Assembly: GCF_032854445.1 (NCBI RefSeq)
Contig: NC_088301.1
Coordinates: 29,186,402 to 29,250,401 of the forward strand
DNA: 64,000 nucleotides
Source of the DNA: Liolophura sinensis
Lineage: Eukaryota; Mollusca; Polyplacophora; Chitonida; Chitonidae
Direction of reading: 5' to 3'
Shown here: piece after piece, positions 55,848 through 64,000 of the stretch
How positions within the stretch are numbered: the stretch's first letter is position 1
Layout: each line of letters begins with the position of its first letter
The notes under the pieces: generated by a model
Databases searched by the model: none
Seen by the model: only the letters and a program-made list of their open reading frames with translations
Told to the model about the DNA's origin: nothing
Made by a program: the position numbers and the translations under genes

Positions 55848-58800
55848 TCACATGCCCACCTCCATGTTAAAGCTGTTACTGTCGCCCGTTAATGCAGCCT
55901 TGATGTTTTCTGGCACAGGTCCCCTCTCTATCATCTGGTTTGACTCTGACTCTGTATTTTGAGATGGTGGGCAGTTCTCGTCTCCTAGGTTACCATCCCA
56001 ATCTATCTTAAACCGTGTCACTCTTGGATTTGTGGCAAGAATATTTCTTTGTAACTGAAATGCAAAGAGAAAAAACTAATCTTTAGAAAATAAAATGCTG
56101 AAGAATGTCTCAAAACTCACTTTCATAAACTAATAATGCGCTGAAAGCCACAAAATTTCATTGCTCATTTCTTTCTCTATTTGAATACTACATTTCGCAT
56201 ACTGAGTCATTCGTTGGCCTACTTAGTGTTAATCTGGCTTATCTAATCCAACACAGCATAATCTTTAAATCATTCTGAGATTAGCTTCATATTATTTGAA
56301 TATTCTTCAGAAGGGAAATTCCTGATCTGAATACACGCTATATTTAGCTTTTGGTCAATTTGTAAATTACTGTTCATGACAAACAGTAGCCCAGCATTGG
56401 AATAAAAATGCTACAATCTACACTGGCCATCATAATCCATGGCTGCCTTTATAGGCCACCACTAAGAAGTTGTTAGTAGAAGTTGGGGCTGTCGGTGGGC
56501 AAATCTTTTTTTCGTGCCAAACACATTACAGTAAATGACTATGAATTAAAATGATGAAAGTATCATGCAACTCTAGTTACAAACCTGTAAAATTCCAAAA
56601 CTGTCTCAAAGCATGTTCTTATCAAACAGGCAAGCTAAAGACTGCTTCTGCAGCTGTCTAAGTGTCCAGGGGAGCAGTGTTATCCGTTCATGGCTCCGTA
56701 AATAATTTTAACAAATCAGCATGCACTCATCGGTATTTCAGCGATCAAGACCTGACTGATAAGCATCTGGTGTTAAGCTCCTGTAAAATGCAGAGGCAAG
56801 TTTTTCAAGCCTCACGCACGTGGTGTTTTGTCATCCCATTTCAAAAAGTTCTTATCTATTTTCCAGATCTTTCCTTTCTGCAAACCGTCAATTATACACG
56901 TAAACATATGCGGGGTAAGTTTCCGACACTACCACATGTTCAAACCTTGTTCTCGCATTGTTGCTCATTACTATGTCTGTACATCAGTAAATTTCCAAAG
57001 AACCTGTAAAGTTTGAGAAGAACAATCTGCAGGCAGTTTTAATTCGATTTCGTAAAATGGCGATCAGCGTGCATGGATTGAACACTGTGTTCACATGTGT
57101 GGAATCGGGTGCCTATCACCAGTTTCATATTGCCAACAATTACAAAAACAACAGGTGGTGGGATTGGGTCCCCATTGTGATTGACGGGTGCTACAAACCA
57201 AGACATTAAGTCAGCCTGATTTTAGAGGGTCGGTCAGATTTCCCGCAACAGACAACTTTTTAATGATCACCTTAGGCATGACTGAAAATCTGTCACTTCT
57301 CTATACCAGGCCACCTTGTCTCTGTATTGGGAATTGGGCAGTGTAAGCATTTTTTTAGATTTAATATTCAGACTCACAACTACCACATATTTGAAAACTT
57401 TTATTCACTTCGTGGGAAAATGTTCAAGATAAATCTCATTTATGAATACTATGCTTAACATAAAAAGAGGCAAAAGGGTTGGGGTTAGCAAATTCATTGT
57501 AGCTATTCACAAATGGTTTAAAATTTATTACATTTCCAAATTCAATGATAGAAGAAAGTGTTATGGACACTAAAATTTCCCAAATACAAAAGAAAACTTG
57601 GATTGGTAGCAAAGCTACATTCCCATTGTGTCACTGAGCTTTATATATGTGTAAAACTTCAGCTTAATACATGCAGCACTTTTTGAGATACCACCCTTAA
57701 CATATACCTTAACATCGATTTTAATACACAATGTATTAAGTTGAGAGTTTTGTAACTTAGGATAATTAATATGCATGCAACGCATCAACCACAGACCATC
57801 CCCCGTTCCCCCTCATCATTGTACCTTATGTCTGTAAAACTTCAGCCTAATCATATAGCACTTCTTGAAATACCACCCCCAACATTGACTTCAACATAGA
57901 TTCTTATACACAATACATTAATTCATGGATCTTGTAATTTATCGTATTTAATATGCCCACATCAATTTAATGAGGGAACATCCCCCTTGTGTTGTTGTGC
58001 TGTACATGGGTGGAAACCCTGCGCTCAATACATGCAGTACATTTTACGACACCACCGTAACATTTTGTTTAACATTGTTTCCCAAGCACGCTGATGCCAG
58101 TGCTTGGGGTGTGACATAAGCTGCACCTGTATGAAGAGTGAGTGAGTGAGTGATTGGGGTTTAACGTCGCCTGTACGAAGGAAAGGTAATTAAAGCTAAG
58201 AATACGTACGATGATGAACTGCTTTATACCGTACATAAATAAGCGTCAAAGGACAGAGTGGTCAGCAAATTCATTTAACAAACAAAAAAAGTACATATCC
58301 TGATATTACCTCTGAATAGTGTTATTCATTTGATAAAAAAATGAGAATAAAGTTGAAGGAGACGGGGCAGTCTTTGGTTAATTTATTCACACTGTTTGGC
58401 GTGATAAAACACTAATTGTTAAAACATGTCATGTAAGTATTTCACACTCTATGATTTATTTCAGCAATGAGGCACAGATTAAAGGCCCATATTTCTTTGG
58501 ATCTCAGACAGGCCTTAATGAACTTGACAGCTGCCGTACACGCTGCGCTGTTGTTGTAATTTTTATTTTTAAGTAGTTCCGTGGTTTGGTTGGCGAGATT
58601 TTAGCCTCCTGTTTTTAACCCGCCTTCACATTTACCCCCCTCCGGCTTGCAAGAATTGGATGGGTTGCTGGCTAAGCCCCTGAGTGCACTCAAGGATAGG
58701 CATGGAAAAAATTTATAGTCATCTCAAAAATGACCTCCAAGGCTTCAAAAAAAAAAACAAAAAGCAGAAATCTGCCGATCCGACGAAAAGTCTCATGTTT

Positions 58801-59420
58801 GGCAGTATTAAAATCAGCAGTTTCATACTTACTTTTTCATAAACAGGGACAGCTGGAGGAGACTCCTTTAATTCAGGGTCGGCATATTCGTTGTTAAGGT
58901 AATAGCCGACTCGGATAAATTCCTTGTTTCTGTATGAGCAGGTCAGTAAAACTACGGTGACACCGACAACTTCTTCGTTTGGGATTTTGCTAATGTCAGG
59001 TGACCGTGCCTGTGGAGCAATAATATCGGCAATATTTTTTTTTTATTCCAATGATAGACAGCAAACATGCAAGGTCTTAGACATTTACTAAACCTAAACT
59101 TACTAAAATTTCTACCTATATCCATCAGAATTCCCCATCAATAATACCTTCAGCTGTTAAAAGAAACCTTTCATAAACGAAAATAAAGAATTATTGAAAA
59201 TGTGTCAATAACTTACCCGAAAAACAAACATATGACGTCCCCCAGGTACAGGCATCTTTCACAAACGAAAATAAAGAATTATTGAAAATGTGTCAATAAC
59301 TTACCTGAAAAACAAACATATGACGTCCCCCAGGTACAGGCCCTACAAGAACAGAGTCCAAGACCTGGTCATAGTCCATACTCTCTGCACAACCCACATA
59401 GATGATCTTCCATTCAAGAT
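55848..59420 (-). CDS. ASF1: Histone chaperone ASF1, exons 2-4 (first exon not found)
   Basis: Binds the H3-H4 dimer and hands it to CAF-1 or HIRA for nucleosome assembly in the nucleus. Exons: 59420-59305, 59009-58833, 56054-55848 (stop). The intron positions match those I recall for human ASF1A. Exon 2 reads DLEWKIIYVGCAES and then DQVLDSVLVGPVPGGRHMFV. Exon 3 reads VVGVTVVLLTCSYRNKEFIR and then VGYYLNNEY. Exon 4 reads LQRNILATNPRVTRFKIDWD, then an acidic, Ser/Asn-rich tail ending EVGM. The segment APNPGLIPDADA of human is replaced by a divergent ARSPDISKIPNEE. The usual first exon (about 37 residues, with VLDNPSPF) was not seen between 59421 and 64000; it needs a phase-1 donor. The exon 2 donor is duplicated just downstream (see the tandem repeat at 59168-59341). 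Confidence 0.93.
57632..58080. repeat. Degenerate repeat, period about 180 bp
   Basis: Anchor GTAAAACTTCAGC at 57651 and 57834, with a diverged third at 58010. Shared blocks include ATACCACCC and TACACAATACATTAA. About 2.3 copies within the large ASF1 intron. Confidence 0.7.
58137..58180. repeat. GAGT-tail element, end fragment
   Basis: A GAGT run followed by GGGGTTTAACGTCGCCTGTA. In the large ASF1 intron. Confidence 0.75.
59168..59341. repeat. 88-bp tandem duplication spanning the ASF1 exon 2 donor
   Basis: Copies 59168-59253 and 59256-59341 have a period of 88 and differ at about two positions. Each includes the last part of ASF1 exon 2, its GTAAGT donor and the start of the intron. The right copy belongs to the functional exon; the left copy is a decoy inside the intron. 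Confidence 0.93.
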
Positions 59421-62400
59421 CTAAGAAGAAAATTACAAGGTGAAGGGTACTGGCCAAGGATTTACAACAAATCAAAATGTAGGCACTAAATGATGGATTC
59501 AAAATGTTTCCCTGTCAAATCACTTGTCTTCAACAAATAGTACACCAAGAGAAGGCAACCCTAAAACTGGAATTGTAAAGTCATCAGCTGTGAAACAATT
59601 CTACCTTTGAAAGTGATGAAATCAAAGTCAGTCAGAATACAGAATAGCAGGCTTAATCAAATTTGCTTGTAAGTGGTACATTTACGTCTTGTCGTGAAAT
59701 TGAAACAGAAAGTAGTACAAACTCATGGCCACAGAGAGACAATTAAAGAACCCACATGTGCAGGTCCGAAAATTTTCAGACAAATGGCTGAAAGACTTCA
59801 ACAGAACAGCACCCAATTTGGGGGCCTGAATCTGACAGGAATCTGTGAAACAGTCACCGTAACAATTCACGCCACTCTCTATTTATGAGAATCCGACTTG
59901 ATTCTCAGGCGTCAGTATTGAAAAACCTTCTAAATTCCCAACATAAAAATACTCTTGAAAGACTTGTCATAAGTTGTTAGCTCCGCCATGGTCACATGTA
60001 ACTCTTATGTGATGTCTTCCCTATTGTACTGTGGTGCAACAACGACATATACATTACTGCCTTTGGCTCCACTGTCATTTTGATAGGTTGTGTCATTGCG
60101 GTTAGTTGCGAAATGCAACTCTCTGTATTGACACATTTACCGCATCTTCACACGCGCAATAAATCTTAAATCGATGTCAAGCGAGTGGCCCTCATAATCA
60201 ACTAACCTGTTCTCAGTCTTGCCGAACCAACAATTACTTGTGAGACAACCGCACAGAGTCACAAAATAAATTATTTTTTCAGACACTACACCTAAAGTGG
60301 TCGTAAGCCGTCTGTGACCATCTTGATCACTTGTGAGAACCAACGAAGGTGAAGTGATTTGTATGCAAGTTATCATATTTAGCAGTGTTCAACAACAACA
60401 TGCTCTGTGAAGGAATTCGTGAAATATTTTCTAACACAATCCAGCTTGTCTTTGGTTGTTTGTTGCTGCTTTTGGGTACCAAAACTCCTTGGAAAATCTC
60501 CTCAAAGATCTCAAAAGCTTGGCATCCATTCACTTGACCATAACTGACTCATACCTTGCCAGTCATTCATAATCAATGCAATTTTCCAGACAATGTGCGC
60601 GTCAAATATACAGAGTCATCTTCCACATTCAACTCGCAAGTGATTCTGCCTATCAACATAAAATAACATGTACATACACTTATAGAAGCTTATCCTAATT
60701 TTTCTAGGTGTATTTGTTACTCCTATTTTTTATATATATGGATATTGGGCATTTTTAGAGGTGTAAATTATGCTGATATGCCCTTGAATTTCTGTGGTTG
60801 TCATGGAACGTGTTTGGCTCGGCAAGACTCAGAACAGTTAGCTGATTATGGGGACCATGCGGTTGACATTGATTTATGATAGAGAAGATATAATACGCGT
60901 GTGTAGATGCTGTAAATGTGGCTTACCATCGATCAGACACATTAGAAGCAGTTTTTCCCATAACTCTCCTAACTTCGGGTTGGGCGATACAGAGATATAT
61001 TGACCTGATTCTGAAGGACTGATCATAGTTGCTTAAGACAGATGGTTAAACGCTTAGCATTACATGTTAAAAGGATGCTTGATCTCAAAGTTTCCGTGAA
61101 GGCAGTCTGTCTTTGTACACTATGGGCGGGGAAAGCAACACGGCCTGAGTGCATTCACTCAACCTGTTTCGGCACAATTAGGCTAATTTTGACCTCTCCT
61201 GTGGTGTAACTAAACACTTGCAAGTAAATCATGTTTTTTGGTTCGGGGGAGCAAAAGTGACTTGCGTCAGCATAAAAATAATCTGTGATCTGAATTACGC
61301 ATGTGCACAATCCTTTGCTAGATTGAATCTTTCGACTGCACTGACAAAATATTTGTTTAGATTGTGAACTTTGGTTCGGCCATGCACAGTTTTCAGACAG
61401 GTGGATGAAATCAGAACGAGGCTTTTACCTTGTTTTACCTTGTATGGTGGTTGTTTTCGTACTATAAAATCAACCATATGTTTAAGCCTAGCATTCTCTG
61501 CGCATCGCCGAGAACTCGTCGCCACGTTGTTTACCTCGCGCTATCCATATAAGGATATACGGGGGCCGCTCACCACCCTTAGCCCGAGAGCCAGGTACAC
61601 TTACCGGAAACTGAGAACTACCTCCTCTGGGGTAGAAATGTTCTTTAAAACTACCTGTCACAGAGACAGGTATATTTTTTTTGTACCCGTCATCACCAAT
61701 CTGACTTTTAGAAAGTCTAATATGTGCTAGCACTACCGATCACCATTCATGGTCGCACTTTGTGAACATATAATTTCAGTTTGGCGAAATTATTTTCTGT
61801 CAACATCGCCTCCTTGGCGAAGCAACATCAGTCTACCGTGTGACAAGAATATTTGGTTTTGGCAGCATTTCCATTTTATTCAATATTCTATCGCGACTGG
61901 GACTTCTGTACAGTCGATCATCAAAACGAAACTTACTTGCGAGAGTTCAGTCTGGTCTTGTGTATGCATGCTCTTCCCATTCAAGAGAAACAACCAAGGA
62001 AAATGTTTATGTATGCATTTAGATTTATATGTGTGTATGTTGAGTTGCTCCCCTTTACATCTGCGACGCCATGCCTAATCCTTGAGCGAGAAAAGTTAGC
62101 ACTGCCGTCTTACAGCTGTACACTTTTGGGCAATAGGGAGAGGCCGGGGCAAAAATATTAACTTCACATTTTATATTTATTCCTTTGACGAGTTTTTCAC
62201 GCTGTACCGGTACTCAAGATTTAATTTATATGATGGTGACCGTCAACTCTCATTTACAACAAATGTAATGGTGAGACACTCCTGAGATGTGCACGACACT
62301 TCAATTATCGATTGGTTCACTTCTCTGCATTGGTTGTTCTCTAGTTCAGGCTGACTGGTGCTGTTCATTCCATCGTTTTTGCAGATCTAATTTTGCCAAT

Positions 62401-63999
62401 GCTCTGCAAAGAGGTACTCTACGATAACCGAAGTGCGTTCTTCATCGCTGAAGGTATGTTTGGTCACGGAATTGAAAGCGTAAATACGATAGGTCCATTG
62501 ACAACGGCTTTGTCCACTAAATGACGTCCTAACAGTGTTGACTTGACCGTAACGACCAAGTCATGTATGGATATTGACTTAAACATGACCGTAATCTTGG
62601 CTTACCTGTCGCTGCTACAGGTGATGTTTTTTGGGACCTGTCGCCGACAAATATTGCCCATCACAAGTATGCTTTATTTCGACACTTGCTCCTCATTCAA
62701 TTCTGATTCATGCGCGTTAGATTTGTCCTGAGTACATATAAAGCATGGCAAATTCTGAAAGCTGAAATATTTACGCATATTTCCAAAGTCACAGTCGCTG
62801 TTTGCCTTTACATCACCATTCTTATGTCAATTTTAACCTAAGTTGAAAATAGGCTCATATTTAGCAGCTCGACATGTGCTGCCATGTTTTAAAAATCTGG
62901 GTCAGGAAGGTGTGCATGCGCAGCAGTGGTTGGCCTTTCCTTGAAATAAAATGGAACAGAAGCTGAAGAAAATCCCCCTTTTTCACTTCAAATTTAATTT
63001 GACAGTTCGCAAATTTGTGTCTCTGCAGTCACATGGTTTTCTGTCTGTCAAAACTGACAGCCAGCTAATCAAAATTGACGCTGTGAAAGATCAACCGTAC
63101 AAGCCAGGGAAGGCCAGAAGCTAGAGGCCACGTGATCTCTTTGGCAACAAATGGCGTGGGTGAAGAAAACAATCTTCCCAACGTTATTGCAAAGAAAATG
63201 CCTATCTTCAAATCGCTGTCAGAGATCTTGTATCTATTGGATTTGTACAATTTTCAGCTTTCCACATAGGCTGAGTATTTCTGTAGAGTTTTTGTGATGT
63301 TATTTTGTACAACTATGCCTTACTGGTCTTACTAGCAAAGTGTCGCCCCAATGCTTGGTGGTCATTGTGTTTTGACATGAAAGGGTGGTCCCATGACCTC
63401 CAACTTCAGACCAGTCTTACAGATTTAAGTCACAATATTGACATGGCACATGAGCGTAGGTCACAACTGTGAATTATCTTGGATTCACTGGTTGTAAAGG
63501 CTACAGAATGTGGAAAAAATTAGCACAGGGCCATGGATTGTCTTCGTGGACATACTTTTGAGTTTTGCTCGATCAATGCATGCATTGGTTCATTTTGCAC
63601 AGATTTTTGTTGCGTGGAGCTTCTCCGCGCTAAGTTGTTCTTAAATACTAATACTGTAAAATGGAAGACTCCTCGGCTGTGATTTATGCCTAACCCCATA
63701 TTAAAATATCACAGCCGAGATCCTTGGCTAGTGCCCTAGGACTTGTATAAATGTGTCTGCAGTGGCGTGATAGGTTAGTAATCACCTGTTTTCAGAAATT
63801 TTACAATTCGTCCTACCGGGGTGAAGGGGAACAATCCATGACTATGCGAGCCCCTGCGAGCGTAGTCATCCAGGGCTAGTATGCCTAATATGCCTTGAAT
63901 ATTATGCAGTAATCAGTAAATCTAAGGGTGGGCAAAAGTTCTCAGCTACACACTGTGCACTGAAAAGCATACTCTTCAATGAACTGATATGAAAATCTC
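59421..63999. other. Upstream or first-intron region of ASF1, no confident gene
   Basis: Read on both strands for ASF1 exon 1 and other coding sequence without a convincing match. It holds short palindromes at 63672-63719 and 63838-63869 and a SINE-related fragment near 62190-62260. Exon-like signals at 60555-60570 (minus) and 62385-62453 (plus) are weak. Confidence 0.5.
63838..63880 (+). other. Helitron-like 3' end: hairpin then CTAG
   Basis: A 10-bp stem (63838-63847 with 63860-63869, one wobble) is followed six bases later by CTAG and then T. This resembles the 3' terminus of Helitrons. No Rep/helicase sequence is in the window and the left end was not identified. Confidence 0.3.
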
Positions 64000-64000
64000 G

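Noticed and set aside
59960-60000. A start-like GACCATGG on the minus strand, reading MAELTTYDK.
   Set aside because: The frame stops after 19 codons with no donor that continues into a known protein.
61295-61733. Opposed open frames near 61.3-61.7 kb considered as ASF1 exon 1 or another gene.
   Set aside because: Neither strand shows VLDNPSPF or any other family motif. A GTAAGT on the minus strand near 61605 could be a non-coding exon donor, but nothing else supports it.
62385-62453. Exon-like segment on the plus strand between TTTTTGCAG and GTATGT, encoding LILPMLCKEVLYDN.
   Set aside because: No family recognised, no neighbouring exon in phase, and the length is within what chance splice-like motifs give.

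Overview
This is an AT-rich, intron-rich animal nuclear window. Exons of about 65-230 nt are separated by kilobase introns, spliced GT-AG, with many short interspersed elements, an assembly gap (200 N) and one tRNA gene. The most abundant repeat is a tRNA-headed SINE whose tail includes GTGAAATATTCTTGAG and ends in AATAAA units. From memory, this SINE type is common in molluscs and some other lophotrochozoans. Together with an axonemal dynein gene, this points to a lophotrochozoan, most likely a mollusc; a brachiopod cannot be excluded. The species cannot be named from the window.

Layout, left to right. (1) 382-5214, minus: the first two coding exons of phosphoglucomutase (PGM1 type); the rest lies beyond the left edge. 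(2) 5818-23122, plus: a 15-exon homologue of SLC38A9, the lysosomal arginine-sensing transporter of the mTORC1 pathway. It starts about 600 bp from the PGM1 start in head-to-head arrangement, carries many SINE copies in its introns, and shows one apparent single-base frameshift in its last exon. (3) 23123-26639: a convergent intergenic stretch with poly(A) signals and repeats. (4) 26640-49945, minus: a 23-coding-exon gene for the axonemal inner-arm dynein intermediate chain DNAI3 (WDR63), with all exon phases consistent. A probable non-coding first exon lies near 51381, and an RFX X-box-like site sits just upstream. (5) 51661-51732, plus: an intact tRNA-Cys(GCA). (6) 55848-59420, minus: three exons of the histone chaperone ASF1. 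Its usual first exon was not found up to 64000. (7) 59421-63999: no confident coding sequence; several repeats and palindromes.

The genes are not a functional cluster: metabolism (PGM1), nutrient sensing (SLC38A9), ciliary motility (DNAI3) and chromatin assembly (ASF1) are simply neighbours. Gene models were built by reading splice sites and reading-frame phase by eye and comparing the translations with remembered human proteins; no search was run.

Most unusual items: a 136-bp unit in which near-perfect 28-bp inverted repeats enclose a tRNA-like domain (46106-46241); an inverted pair of related open coding-like modules, plus a third open exon-like stretch, inside SLC38A9 intron 1; an 88-bp tandem duplication that copies an ASF1 splice donor; the SLC38A9 frameshift; and several MITE-like palindromic elements.
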